From: Phytohabitans sp036906915
GTDB lineage: Bacteria; Actinomycetota; Actinomycetes; Mycobacteriales; Micromonosporaceae
NCBI RefSeq assembly: GCF_036906915.1
Contig: NZ_JBAKHX010000016.1
Span: 48,372-112,371 of the forward strand
DNA: 64,000 bases
Direction of reading: 5' to 3'
The translations under genes were made by a program, and so were the position numbers. Below are positions 16,345-25,329 of the stretch, piece after piece. Each line of letters opens with the position of its first letter. Position 1 is the first letter of the stretch. The notes beneath the pieces were generated by a model that was not told the origin of the DNA, did not search any database, and worked only from the letters and a program-made list of their open reading frames with translations.

Positions 16345-17694
16345 GTGAGCGCCAGGTACCTCAGCTTTGAACGTAGGCCGGCACGTTCTTTTATCAGGAG
16401 CGTTATCGCGACGCTCGCGGCCGTCACAGTGCTCGCCGCCTGTGGCAGATTCGGCGGTGACGACGAGGGTACGGCCGGCGGCCCGGTTCGCATCAAAGTG
16501 TGGGCCTGGTACCCCGAGTTCAAACCCGTTGTCGACCTGTTCAACGCCACGCACAAGGACATCCAGATCGATTGGACCAACGCGGGCACCGGGCAGGACC
16601 AGTACACCAAGCTGCAGACCGCGCTGAAAGCCGGCAGGGGCGCACCGGACGTTGTGATGCTGGAGTTCCAGGAACTGCCGACGTTCCAGCTCACCAAACA
16701 CCTGGTAGACATGGGAAAGTACGGCGCCAACGACATCAAGGACAACTACGTCGACTGGGCCTGGAAGCAGGTCAGCAAGGGTGACGCGGTCTACGCCATC
16801 CCTGTCGACGCGGGCCCGATGGCGATGCTGTACCGGCAGGACATCTTCGACAAGTACCAGCTGACCGTGCCGAAGACCTGGGACGAATTCAAACAACAGG
16901 CGCAGAAGCTGAAGGCCGCCTCAAAGACCAGCTTCATGACCGACTTCGGCGCCAACGACGGCGGGTTCATGACCGGACTCATGTGGCAGGCCGGTGCCCG
17001 CCCGTACACCTACTCCATCGCGGACCCGTCACAGGTCGGGGTCCGTGTGAACGACGCGGCCGCGAAGAAGACGATGGCGTACTGGGAGGACATGGTGGAC
17101 AGTGGCCTCGCCGACACCACGGCCTTCGGTACTACCGATTTCTACAATGGTCTCGCCAGCGGCAAGTACGCCACCTATCTGGCCGCCGGCTGGGGCCCTG
17201 GCTATCTGCAGAGCGTCGCCAAGACCACCACCGGCACGTGGCGCGCCGCGCCACTTCCACAGTGGAACGCGGGCGAGAACGCGCAGGGTGACTGGGGCGG
17301 GTCGTCATTCGCAGTGACCGACCAGACGCAGCACCCTGAGGAGGCTACCAAGGTGGCCATGGAGATCTTCGGGTCCAACGAAGATGCCTGGAAGATCGGC
17401 ATCGACAAGGCGTTCCTCTTCCCCACCGCCACCTCCATCCTCGAGTGGGACTACTTCCGGAACAAGGAGTACGAGTTCTTCGGTGGCCAGAAGGTCAACG
17501 AGATCTTCGTCCCCGCCTACAACGGCATCGAGTCGTTCGACTGGAGCCCTTTCAACAGCTACAACTTCAGCCAGTTGACGGCCGCGATCGGGCAGGCGGT
17601 CGAGAAGAAGACATCCTGGCCAGCCGCGCTGGACACGGTGCAGAGGAACGTGACGACCTACGCCAGCCAGCAGGGTTTCAAAGTCGCCCAATGA
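16345..17694 (+). CDS. Sugar ABC transporter substrate-binding lipoprotein
   Basis: A 449-residue extracellular binding protein (CUT1 family). The start is the GTG at 16345, 4 nt after an AGGAGGGA ribosome-binding site. The signal peptide ends in the lipobox LAAC, so the mature protein is lipid-anchored. The fold begins RIKVWAWYPEFKPVVDLFNATHKDIQIDW; further blocks are YAIPVDAGPMAMLYRQDIFDKY and LPQWNAGENAQGDWGGSSFAV. It probably binds arabino- or galacto-oligosaccharides released by the secreted enzymes around it. It is the first gene of a three-gene operon and its stop overlaps the first permease ATG. Confidence 0.93.
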   Translation: MSARYLSFERRPARSFIRSVIATLAAVTVLAACGRFGGDDEGTAGGPVRIKVWAWYPEFKPVVDLFNATHKDIQIDWTNAGTGQDQYTKLQTALKAGRGAPDVVMLEFQELPTFQLTKHLVDMGKYGANDIKDNYVDWAWKQVSKGDAVYAIPVDAGPMAMLYRQDIFDKYQLTVPKTWDEFKQQAQKLKAASKTSFMTDFGANDGGFMTGLMWQAGARPYTYSIADPSQVGVRVNDAAAKKTMAYWEDMVDSGLADTTAFGTTDFYNGLASGKYATYLAAGWGPGYLQSVAKTTTGTWRAAPLPQWNAGENAQGDWGGSSFAVTDQTQHPEEATKVAMEIFGSNEDAWKIGIDKAFLFPTATSILEWDYFRNKEYEFFGGQKVNEIFVPAYNGIESFDWSPFNSYNFSQLTAAIGQAVEKKTSWPAALDTVQRNVTTYASQQGFKVAQ

Positions 17695-18662
17695 GCGGCG
17701 GACGGAGCAGGACAGTGACCATCGATGACCCGTTGACGACGGCGGCGGAACGATCCGCCGTCCGGGTCGGGGGGAGCATGCCGTCCGGCGCGGGCCGGCG
17801 GCACCGGTTAGACCGCCAGGCGGTGACGGGGTGGCTTTTCGTCGCTCCGTTTACCGTCCTGCTCGTCGCGTTCCTGCTGCTGCCGCTGGGATACGCGTTC
17901 AAGATCAGCCTATATCGCTCCACCCTCGTCGAGGGCGAGGTGTTCGCGTACCTCGGGAACTACCGGCAGGCGTTCGCCGACCCAGAATTCCGCGCAGGCG
18001 TCTGGCGGGTGCTGATCTTCGGCGCGTTACAGACGCCGGTGATGATTGGCGTGGCACTGCTCGGCGCACTGCTCGTCGACGGGGTCACCTCACGCTTCGC
18101 GCGGCTGTTCCGGCTCGCCGCGTTCGTGCCGTATGCGGTACCGGCGGTCATCGGCACCCTGATGTGGGGCTTTCTCTACAGCCCCAACACCGGTCCGTTG
18201 AGCTCGCTGACGAACATCAACTTCCTGACCGGAAACACCATCCTCGCCTCGCTAGGCAACATCGTGACCTGGCAGTGGGCCGGATACAACATGATCGTGC
18301 TGTACGCCGCTCTCCAAGGACTCCCCCGCGAGATCTACGAACAGGCCAAGGTGGACGGTGCCGGCCCGGTCCAGATCGCGTTACGCATCAAGACGCCCAT
18401 GGTGTCGGCGGCCATCGTGCTCGTCACGGTATTCACCATCGTGGGCACCCTTCAATTCTTCGCAGAGCCGTTCATGCTCCAGCCCTTGAACCCTGGCGCC
18501 ATCACCAACGACTACACACCCAACATCTACGCGTACCACCAAGCCTTCTCATACCAGCAGTACAACTACTCGGCGGCGATCTCGTTCCTGCTCGGGGCGG
18601 TGGTCTTCGTCGGGTCCTACATATTCCTGTTCGTGAACCGCCGAAGGAGCGCGCTGCGGTGA
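17691..18662 (+). CDS. Sugar ABC transporter permease (MalF type)
   Basis: A 323-residue inner-membrane permease with six TM helices. The cytoplasmic EAA loop that contacts the ATPase is EIYEQAKVDGAGPVQIALRI. Translation is coupled to the binding protein through an ATGA overlap and to the second permease through a GTGA overlap. The N-terminal 35 residues are polar and cytosolic. The sugar is inferred from the neighbourhood. Confidence 0.93.
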   Translation: MSGGRSRTVTIDDPLTTAAERSAVRVGGSMPSGAGRRHRLDRQAVTGWLFVAPFTVLLVAFLLLPLGYAFKISLYRSTLVEGEVFAYLGNYRQAFADPEFRAGVWRVLIFGALQTPVMIGVALLGALLVDGVTSRFARLFRLAAFVPYAVPAVIGTLMWGFLYSPNTGPLSSLTNINFLTGNTILASLGNIVTWQWAGYNMIVLYAALQGLPREIYEQAKVDGAGPVQIALRIKTPMVSAAIVLVTVFTIVGTLQFFAEPFMLQPLNPGAITNDYTPNIYAYHQAFSYQQYNYSAAISFLLGAVVFVGSYIFLFVNRRRSALR

Positions 18663-19534
18663 GCACTCCGAACGCCTCTGAGAAGCCGCGCCGCGCCGGC
18701 GGTCGGATGCTGTCCCACGCCATCATGGCGCTGATGGCCGCCTACTTCCTGCTACCGTTTTGGTGGCTGGTGGTGGCTTCCACAAAGGACAACGACGACC
18801 TGTTCAACACCGCCCCGCTTTGGTTCACCTCTCGCAACGAGTTCTTCGACAACCTACGGGTGCTGTTCAGTCAGGGCGACGGCATCTACTTCATCTGGCT
18901 GCAGAACTCGGCGTTCTACTCGATCGTATGCGGCGTCGGGGCTACCGCCGTCGCGGCGTTCGCCGGGTACGCCTTCGCCAAGCTGCGTTTCCCCGGCCGC
19001 AACCTGCTGTTCTCACTGTTGCTGGGCCTCATCATGGTCCCCGCGACCGCACTCGTGCTGCCGACCTACCTGTTGATGAGCCGGCTTGGGCTCACCGACA
19101 CGATCTGGGCGGTCATCCTGCCTTCGCTGCTCAACCCGTTCGGCGTCTACCTGCTACGGGTGTACGTGCACGACTCGGTGCCAGACGAGATGCTCGAGGC
19201 GGCCCGTCTGGACGGCGCGAGCGAACTGAGGGTATTTCGTAGCGTGGCGCTGCCGATGATGCGGCCCGCACTGGTGACAGTGCTGTTGTTCACCATGGTG
19301 GCGACCTGGAACAACTTCTTCCTGCCGCTGGTGATGTTGAGCGACGACAAGCTCTACCCTCTGACCGTCGGGCTGCGGTCGTGGTATCTGGCAGCGACGC
19401 TAGGCAACGCCGGGCCGGCGCTGTTCAACGTCATCGTGACGGGCGTGCTGGTCGCGATCGTGCCGCTGATCATCGCGTTCCTCCTGCTCCAACGGTACTG
19501 GCGCGGCGGCCTCACCATGGGCTCCCTCAGATAG
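18659..19534 (+). CDS. Sugar ABC transporter permease (MalG type)
   Basis: A 291-residue second permease with six TM helices. The EAA loop is EMLEAARLDGASELRVFRSVALP. The GTG start overlaps the stop of the first permease. No ATP-binding subunit follows; the operon ends at a strong hairpin 41 nt on. Actinobacterial CUT1 importers usually share one ATPase (MsiK) encoded elsewhere, which fits this three-gene operon. Confidence 0.93.
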   Translation: MSTPNASEKPRRAGGRMLSHAIMALMAAYFLLPFWWLVVASTKDNDDLFNTAPLWFTSRNEFFDNLRVLFSQGDGIYFIWLQNSAFYSIVCGVGATAVAAFAGYAFAKLRFPGRNLLFSLLLGLIMVPATALVLPTYLLMSRLGLTDTIWAVILPSLLNPFGVYLLRVYVHDSVPDEMLEAARLDGASELRVFRSVALPMMRPALVTVLLFTMVATWNNFFLPLVMLSDDKLYPLTVGLRSWYLAATLGNAGPALFNVIVTGVLVAIVPLIIAFLLLQRYWRGGLTMGSLR

Positions 19535-19575
19535 CCGTCCCGGCGCGGACGGCTTCCGTAGGAACGGATCAGCAG

Positions 19576-19609
19576 CAGGGTGCCCGGACCGTCCGGTCTG
19601 GGCACCCTG
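19576..19609. terminator. Terminator of the ABC importer operon
   Basis: A 16-bp stem with a single G-T pair and a 2-nt loop (left arm 19576-19591, right arm 19594-19609). It follows the permease stop and precedes a minus-strand gene remnant, so it may work both ways. Confidence 0.85.
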
Positions 19610-19617
19610 CGGACCGG

Positions 19618-19812
19618 TTACGGACCTGGTGCCACGGTGAAGGCGTCCCAGTCGAGGACCCGGTTGACCCGGTAGAACTCGCCCAGGTCTCCGCCGCCGG
19701 TGCTGTTCTCGCCGGCGGGGATCATGCAGGCGGCTGCACCCACGGGCAGCGAGTCCAGCACGGTGTACGAAGGCCGGGCACCAAGCACATGTCGAGGACT
19801 ATCGATTGACAA
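19618..19812 (-). pseudogene. C-terminal remnant of an unidentified secreted-type gene
   Basis: An open frame of 64 codons on the minus strand with convincing actinobacterial codon use (nearly all third positions G/C) from about 19770 to its stop at 19618. The residues include PVGAAACMIPAGENSTGGGDLG and end EFYRVNRVLDWDAFTVAPGP. The upstream part (19771-19812) has no coding character and overlaps the promoter of the opposite gene; no ribosome-binding site or plausible start is seen. I read it as the 3' end of a gene whose 5' part was deleted. The parent family is not recognised. Confidence 0.45.
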
Positions 19813-19864
19813 TCAAGCGCTCGCCCGTAACACTTCTTGACACGTCTCAATGGGAGCGCTCACA
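19801..19864 (+). promoter_or_regulatory. Promoter and CebR-like box of the CBM2 hydrolase gene
   Basis: ATCGATTGACA gives a -35 TTGACA (19806-19811); after 16 nt comes TAACAC (19828-19833). TGGGAGCGCTCACA (19851-19864) follows, a 13/14 match to the CebR operator TGGGAGCGCTCCCA. The same order (-35, N16, TAACAC, box) occurs before the polyesterase at 33112-33181. The 19535-19905 gap otherwise holds the terminator and the gene remnant. Confidence 0.7.
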
Positions 19865-19905
19865 GGGCCTGTCAGCAGGCCATTAACCCCACGCGAGGAG
19901 TGATC

Positions 19906-21159
19906 GTGTCGATGCAACGACGTACGTTCCTGAAGGCGAGCGCCGCAGGCGCGGCGGCCGTGGGAGGCGCGGCCCTGCTCGGTACCTGGCAGGCACACGC
20001 CGCACCGGTCAACACCCTGGACACCGCGCCGACCACACCATTCAGGGTAGGAGTACGCCGATACAACTGGACACGCGGCAGCCGCCCATGCACCACCTAC
20101 GTCTACTACCCCGCCACCGGCACCCCAGGCGGCAACCCCGTCACCGACGCCCCCGCCGCCGCCGGGATCTTCCCCGTCTACAACTTCACCCACGGCTACG
20201 GCAGCAGCCCACAAAACTCGCTGTTCATCATCCGCGCCCTAGCCGCGGCAGGGTTCATCGTCCCCGCCCCCCACTTCCAGCACAACTTCAGCGACGTCAA
20301 CAACGGCAACACGTCCAAAGACGTCTCCGAGATCCTGACCCGAACCCTCGCCCTCAACAGCAGCGGACCGCTGGCCGGACACATCAACACCAGCATCGGT
20401 GTCGGCGTATCAGGCCACTCCCTAGGCGGCATGACCACCCACGGCCTGCTCACCTCCTGGCCCGACAGCCGCATCATCTCCGCCAACCCGCAATCATGCG
20501 TGGACATGGGCAACCCCGCCAGCTCCGTAAAGGCCAAAGTCCTGTTCGTCCACGGCGACCGCGACTCGACCACGCAATACTCCTCGGCCCGGCAGGCGTA
20601 CACCGAGATGCCCGCACCCAAAGCCTTCCTCACCTTCGTCGGCGGCAGCCACACCAGCTTCTGGAGCGACAACCGCTTCCCCAACACCGTCGTCGACTGG
20701 GCACGCTGGAGCATGTACGGCGACACCGCCGCCCGCGACCGCCTCCCATCCGACGCAGCCGGCTCCAACACCAGATGGGAAGCCAATCTGGGCACGACTC
20801 CGACCTCGGCACCGGCGACGACGGCCCCCCCGACGACACCTCCCCCGACGACCCCGGCACCCGGCGGCGCGGTCAGCGCCACCTACCGGACCGTCAACAG
20901 CTGGCAGGGTGGCTACCAGGCCGAGGTGACGGTGACGGCGGGCAGTTCGCCGATCAACGGCTGGACCGTCCGGTGGACCCTGGCGAGCGGCCAGACCATC
21001 AGTCAGCTCTGGAACGGCACATTGAGCACCAGTGGCTCGGAGGTGACGGTTCGCAATGCCTCCTACAACGGGTCGTTGGCCGCCAACACATCAGCCACCT
21101 TCGGATTCACCGGGACGGGCTCCCCGTCGACTCCCTCGCTGACTGCGACCACGCCGTAG
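19906..21159 (+). CDS. Tat-exported alpha/beta hydrolase with C-terminal CBM2
   Basis: 417 residues. The GTG at 19906 has a GAGGAG box 5 nt upstream. A Tat signal, QRRTFLKASAAG, is followed by an alpha/beta hydrolase resembling chlorophyllase/dienelactone-type esterases. The nucleophile is in VSGHSLGGM, a candidate acid in FVHGDRDST and the His in VGGSHTSFW. A Thr/Pro linker (about 300-325) leads to a CBM2 cellulose-binding domain (SATYRTVNSWQGGYQAEVTV, WTVRWTLASGQTISQLWNG). It is probably an esterase acting on wall-associated esters; the substrate is not known. A CebR-like box upstream suggests cellobiose-linked control. Confidence 0.85.
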   Translation: MSMQRRTFLKASAAGAAAVGGAALLGTWQAHAAPVNTLDTAPTTPFRVGVRRYNWTRGSRPCTTYVYYPATGTPGGNPVTDAPAAAGIFPVYNFTHGYGSSPQNSLFIIRALAAAGFIVPAPHFQHNFSDVNNGNTSKDVSEILTRTLALNSSGPLAGHINTSIGVGVSGHSLGGMTTHGLLTSWPDSRIISANPQSCVDMGNPASSVKAKVLFVHGDRDSTTQYSSARQAYTEMPAPKAFLTFVGGSHTSFWSDNRFPNTVVDWARWSMYGDTAARDRLPSDAAGSNTRWEANLGTTPTSAPATTAPPTTPPPTTPAPGGAVSATYRTVNSWQGGYQAEVTVTAGSSPINGWTVRWTLASGQTISQLWNGTLSTSGSEVTVRNASYNGSLAANTSATFGFTGTGSPSTPSLTATTP

Positions 21160-21191
21160 CAGTCGATGCCCGTCTTTGTTTGGAGTGGATG

Positions 21192-22922
21192 ATGAGACGT
21201 GCGATTGCGCTGATCGCGGCAGTCACCGTGGGTCCTTTCGCGGTCGTCGCGGTTTCGGCGACGACGAGCGGCGCGGCGGCCGGTCAGGTGTATTACGTGG
21301 CCCCGAACGGCAGTGACAGCGCCGCGGGCACGCAGGCCGCCCCGTGGGCGTCGATCGCCCGTGCGCAGACGGCTGTCCAGTCTGGAGACACGGTCTATTT
21401 CCGGGGCGGCACCTACGCCTATACCCGCGCGAACAGCGGCTGTTCGAGTCGGACGGCCCGAGTCGACGCGATCACCCTGAACAAGAGCGGCACTTCAGGC
21501 AATCCCATCCGCTATTGGGCCCATCCGGGCGAGAAGCCGGTCTTCGACTTCTCCCGGATGACGGACGACTGCCGGATCAAGGGATTCAGCGTCACGGGCA
21601 GCTACATCCACCTCAAGGGGCTGGAAGTCAGGGGCGTGCCGCAGAACAATACTTTGAACGCTGAGTCATGGGGGATCTGGGTTTCGGGTAGCAACAACGT
21701 CTTCGAGCAGATCGACACCCATCACCACATGGGGACCGGGCTGTTCATCAACGGTGGAGGCGGCAACCTCGTCCTGAACACGGATTCGCACGACAACTAT
21801 GACCTGCGCAGCTCGGACGGGCCGGGTGAGAACGCCGACGGTTTCGGTTCGCACTACACGCCGGCTGGCCGTCCGGCGAACGTGTTCCGAGGTTGCCGCG
21901 CGTGGTGGAACGCCGATGACGGGTTCGACCTGATCTCCACCTACTCGCCCGTGACCATCGAGCACTCGTGGGCCTGGCGCAACGGGTACGTGCCGGGTAC
22001 GACGACGTCGTCCGGCAACGGCGCCGGCTTCAAGGTCGGAGGCTTCGGCGCCGAGTGGGACTCCGGCGCGGTCAAGCACACCGTCCGCTTCTCGGTGGCG
22101 TTCGCCAACAAGGCGGCGGGTTTCTACTCCAACCACCACCCGGTGGCCAACGACTACTTCAACAACACCGGCTACGCGAACCGCCCGAACTTCGACATGC
22201 GTGGAATCGATTCCAGTGGCGCCGCCGTCGGCCGGGGCAACCTGCGCAACAACATCGCCTACTCCGGCACCGCGACATCGAACATGAACGGTACGAACGC
22301 CTCGTACAACTCCTGGAACCTGGGCATCACCCTGTCGGACGCGCAGTTCCAAAGCGTGTCGACGTCCGGCTGGGACGCGCCCCGCCAGACCGACGGCAGC
22401 CTGCCCGTGCTGCCCCACCTGCGCCTCGCGGCGGGCAGCACCCTCATCGACAAAGGCACCAACCTCGGCCTGCCCTACAACGGGGCGGCACCGGACCTTG
22501 GCGCCTTCGAGTCCGGTAGTACACCACCGCCATCCACGCGACGGTACGAGGCGGAGACCGCGCCGGCGGTGTGTCAGGGCACGATCGACTCCAACCAAGC
22601 CGGCTTCTCCGGCAGCGGTTTCTGCAACGGCACCAACGCGGTCGGCGCCTACGCCCAGTTCACCGTCGACGTGTCGGCGGCCGGCACAGCGACGTTTGCG
22701 ATCCGGTTCGCCAACGGCGCCAGCAGCGGTGCGCGACCGGCGAACGTCATCGTCAATGGGGCCACGGTGGGGACGGTCTCGTTCGAACCCACAGGCGCGT
22801 GGACGACATGGGTCACCAAGACCCTGACCGTCTCGCTCAACACCGGCAACAACACCATCCGGCTGGATCCGACCACGTCAGCCGGACTGCCCAACGTCGA
22901 CTACCTCGACGCCAACGGTTGA
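21192..22922 (+). CDS. Secreted PL9 pectate lyase with C-terminal CBM35
   Basis: 576 residues. Of two adjacent ATGs the second (21192) has the better distance to the GGAG box. After the signal peptide a right-handed beta-helix begins at YYVAPNGSDSAAGTQAAPWASIARAQ, typical of PL9. Calcium- and substrate-site blocks include DGPGENADGFGSHYT and WWNADDGFDLIS; a Lys in GNGAGFKVGGFG is a candidate catalytic base. A short Pro linker leads to CBM35 at about 450-576 (RYEAETAPAVCQGTIDSN). It should cleave polygalacturonan or the RG backbone by beta-elimination; CBM35 modules of pectinases bind uronic acids. It lies 11 nt before the next start, in one operon with the GH43-CBM35 gene. Confidence 0.88.
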   Translation: MRRAIALIAAVTVGPFAVVAVSATTSGAAAGQVYYVAPNGSDSAAGTQAAPWASIARAQTAVQSGDTVYFRGGTYAYTRANSGCSSRTARVDAITLNKSGTSGNPIRYWAHPGEKPVFDFSRMTDDCRIKGFSVTGSYIHLKGLEVRGVPQNNTLNAESWGIWVSGSNNVFEQIDTHHHMGTGLFINGGGGNLVLNTDSHDNYDLRSSDGPGENADGFGSHYTPAGRPANVFRGCRAWWNADDGFDLISTYSPVTIEHSWAWRNGYVPGTTTSSGNGAGFKVGGFGAEWDSGAVKHTVRFSVAFANKAAGFYSNHHPVANDYFNNTGYANRPNFDMRGIDSSGAAVGRGNLRNNIAYSGTATSNMNGTNASYNSWNLGITLSDAQFQSVSTSGWDAPRQTDGSLPVLPHLRLAAGSTLIDKGTNLGLPYNGAAPDLGAFESGSTPPPSTRRYEAETAPAVCQGTIDSNQAGFSGSGFCNGTNAVGAYAQFTVDVSAAGTATFAIRFANGASSGARPANVIVNGATVGTVSFEPTGAWTTWVTKTLTVSLNTGNNTIRLDPTTSAGLPNVDYLDANG

Positions 22923-22933
22923 AAGGCCACACC

Positions 22934-25093
22934 ATGATGCGTACCACGCGTAAGACACTGAAACGAGGAGCACTCGTCGCCGCCGCGATGCTGTTCATGT
23001 CGGTGGCGGCGGCCGGTGGCTTCGCCACGGCGGCGACGACGACCAGCGGTGAGACCGCTTCGGCCGGGCCTCTGGAGGGCTTGGGGAGTCTGGTCGCGGA
23101 CTACAAGACGCGCTCCGCGAGCAAGTACACCGGCGACTCCTGGACACCCTTCGCCAAGGCGTTGGACACCGCAACCGAGGTCGCCGCCGACGCGTCGGCG
23201 ACCGTACCGGAAGTCGCCGCCGCCAAGACGGCGCTGATGAGCGCCGCAGCCGAGCTGGAGGCCGCCGACGAGGGCACGTTCCAGACCATCACGAACAACA
23301 CGTTCTGGAACGACACCAGTGGCAACCCCATCTATTCGCAGGGTGGGGGCGTTTTCAAGTTCGGCGACACCTACTACTGGTACGGCGTGCACTACCTGGG
23401 CGCCGAAAGCTACCGGGCCAACCCGACACGCAAGTACGACGACCAGGTCTCGTTCCGCTCGATCCCGGTGTACTCCTCGAAGGACCTGGTCAACTGGAAG
23501 TTCGAGAACCGGGTCGCGACGCGCTCGACCCCGATCCAAAACGGCGCCACGCTCGGTCAGGCGGGCTGGGTTGGGCGGCTTGGGGTCTCGTACAACGAGA
23601 ACACCGGCAAGTACGTGCTCGCCACCCAGGCCTACGTCGGAGGCGGGCACGGGGTTCTGTTCCTGCAAGGCGACTCGCCCACCGACACCTTCGACTACGC
23701 CTACTTCCAGACCCAGGTCGTCAACTCGCCGACCACGGGCACCGGGGACCAGACCGTGTTCACCGATGAGGACGGCAAGGACTACCTGATCTTCTCCAAC
23801 CGCGAAGGACGTTCGCGCGCCTTTGTCAGCAAGTTCAGGGAGTCCGACTCGCTGCGGATCGAACCGGGAGTGGAGATCGGTCGTAACTCCAACGGGCGCG
23901 AGGGCAACGCCATGTTCAAGCTCGACGGCAAGTACTACCACGCGGCGTCGGACCTGCACGGCTGGAACACGTCAGTCAACTACGTGATGGAGTCGAGCAG
24001 TGTTCAGAGCGGTTACTCGGGTGAGTACGTCCTGGCCGGCACGGAGATGGACTACAGCCACGTGACCCAGACCGGGTTCTTCGTGACGGTCAAGGGCACC
24101 AAGCAAAACACGGTGATCTACGCCGGCGACCGGTGGGCGGACTTCGCGTGGAACGGTATCGGCTACAACCAGTGGGTGCCGATCACCAGGACCGGCGCAC
24201 GGCCCCAGTTCCACTCGATGACCCAGTGGCAGTTCAACGCCACGACCGGTGAGTGGCGGGTCGGGCCGCAGAACAACTACCTCCTGAACCCGAACATTCA
24301 GGCCGACCGCGTCACCGTCTCCCAGGTGCGGGGCTGGACCAATACCGGTGGAAGCGTGACCAACGTCAGCCCTGGCGCGAACGGCAGCCGCTTTGCGCTG
24401 CAGCTCGGCTCCGGATCGGCTGGCGTCCGGCAACAGATCACCGTGCCGGCCGGCACCTACAAGCTGTCCACCTACGCCAAAACCGCTGGCTCGATCAGCG
24501 GCGCACAGCTGTCGGTCACCGACGCCAGCGGCGCCACGCGTACGCTGAGCATCCCGTCATCCAGCGGCTGGACCCGGCGCGAGTCCGCGGAATTCCAGCT
24601 GGCCGCTGGCGCAGCCACCGTCACCATCCGAACCAGCGGCGGAACCCTCACCGTCGACGACCTCGCGCTGGTCAGGACGTCCGGCGACGACCCGCCGCCG
24701 CCGACCGGGCAGCGGTATGAGGCAGAGACCGCACCGGCGGTATGCCAGGGCACGATCGACTCCAACCATGCCGGCTTCTCGGGCGCCGGATTCTGCAACG
24801 GCACCAACGCGGTCGGCTCGTACGCGCAGTTCACGGCGACCGCGGCGGCGGCCGGCACCGTAACGCTGGGAGTGCGGTTCGCCAACGGCGGCAGCGGTCC
24901 GCGGGCGGCGAACCTGATCGTGAACGGTTCGACGGTGGCGACGGTTTCGTTCGAGAGCACCGGCGGGTGGACGACATGGTCCACCAAGAACCTCGCCGCA
25001 TCGCTCAATGCCGGCAGCAACACCATCCAGCTCAGTCCGACCGTCGCCGACGGCCTACCCAACATCGACTACCTCAACGTCGGCGCCGCCTGA
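22934..25093 (+). CDS. Secreted FIVAR-GH43-like-CBM35 galactan/pectin hydrolase
   Basis: 719 residues with ATG 22934 seven nt after GAAAGG. Order: signal peptide; FIVAR-like helical repeat (about 45-110, KYTGDSWTPFAKALDTATEVAADASATVPEVAAAKTAL region); a GH43-type propeller (about 115-440); a beta-sandwich of CBM4/22-like look (about 450-580); CBM35 (about 590-719). The usual GH43 Asp-Pro base motif is missing; instead there is YSQGGGVFKFGDTYYWYG, as in the exo-beta-1,3-galactanase branch of GH43. That suggests arabinogalactan or galactan as substrate, but the specificity is uncertain. It is co-transcribed with the PL9 gene. Confidence 0.82.
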   Translation: MMRTTRKTLKRGALVAAAMLFMSVAAAGGFATAATTTSGETASAGPLEGLGSLVADYKTRSASKYTGDSWTPFAKALDTATEVAADASATVPEVAAAKTALMSAAAELEAADEGTFQTITNNTFWNDTSGNPIYSQGGGVFKFGDTYYWYGVHYLGAESYRANPTRKYDDQVSFRSIPVYSSKDLVNWKFENRVATRSTPIQNGATLGQAGWVGRLGVSYNENTGKYVLATQAYVGGGHGVLFLQGDSPTDTFDYAYFQTQVVNSPTTGTGDQTVFTDEDGKDYLIFSNREGRSRAFVSKFRESDSLRIEPGVEIGRNSNGREGNAMFKLDGKYYHAASDLHGWNTSVNYVMESSSVQSGYSGEYVLAGTEMDYSHVTQTGFFVTVKGTKQNTVIYAGDRWADFAWNGIGYNQWVPITRTGARPQFHSMTQWQFNATTGEWRVGPQNNYLLNPNIQADRVTVSQVRGWTNTGGSVTNVSPGANGSRFALQLGSGSAGVRQQITVPAGTYKLSTYAKTAGSISGAQLSVTDASGATRTLSIPSSSGWTRRESAEFQLAAGAATVTIRTSGGTLTVDDLALVRTSGDDPPPPTGQRYEAETAPAVCQGTIDSNHAGFSGAGFCNGTNAVGSYAQFTATAAAAGTVTLGVRFANGGSGPRAANLIVNGSTVATVSFESTGGWTTWSTKNLAASLNAGSNTIQLSPTVADGLPNIDYLNVGAA

Positions 25094-25157
25094 CGTCCCC
25101 GTCCGATGCACTGTCACCTGACCACCGCCTGCGAAAACCGACCTTCTCCCTGGTAAG

Positions 25158-25210
25158 CCAGCGCGTCCGTGGCCCCGCCGACCGGGCCAGCGGGGCCGCG
25201 GACGCGCTGG
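25158..25210. terminator. Strong hairpin after the PL9-GH43 operon
   Basis: Two 21-nt arms (25158-25178 and 25190-25210) pair at 20 Watson-Crick positions plus one G-T, with an 11-nt loop. It sits 65 nt past the GH43-CBM35 stop. A TTGACA at 25214-25219, just after it, may start the next gene's promoter. Confidence 0.85.
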
Positions 25211-25329
25211 CGCTTGACACCCCGGTCAACCGCGGCGGCTGGTCTGGTCGTGTGCCGCGCTCGGTGACGGCGGGCAGCGACGACCAGACCAAGAGCGACG
25301 CGGCACCCACATCGAAAGGACCGCACGTC

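Noticed and set aside
16003..16896. Upstream extension of the LacI frame across the divergent importer
   Set aside because: LacI proteins start at the HTH; the ATG at 16002 has a ribosome-binding site and the extension overlaps the binding-protein gene.
21666..22598. A 310-codon minus-strand frame in the PL9-CBM35 gene
   Set aside because: Antisense to a full pectate lyase and CBM35 with correct motifs; no start signal.
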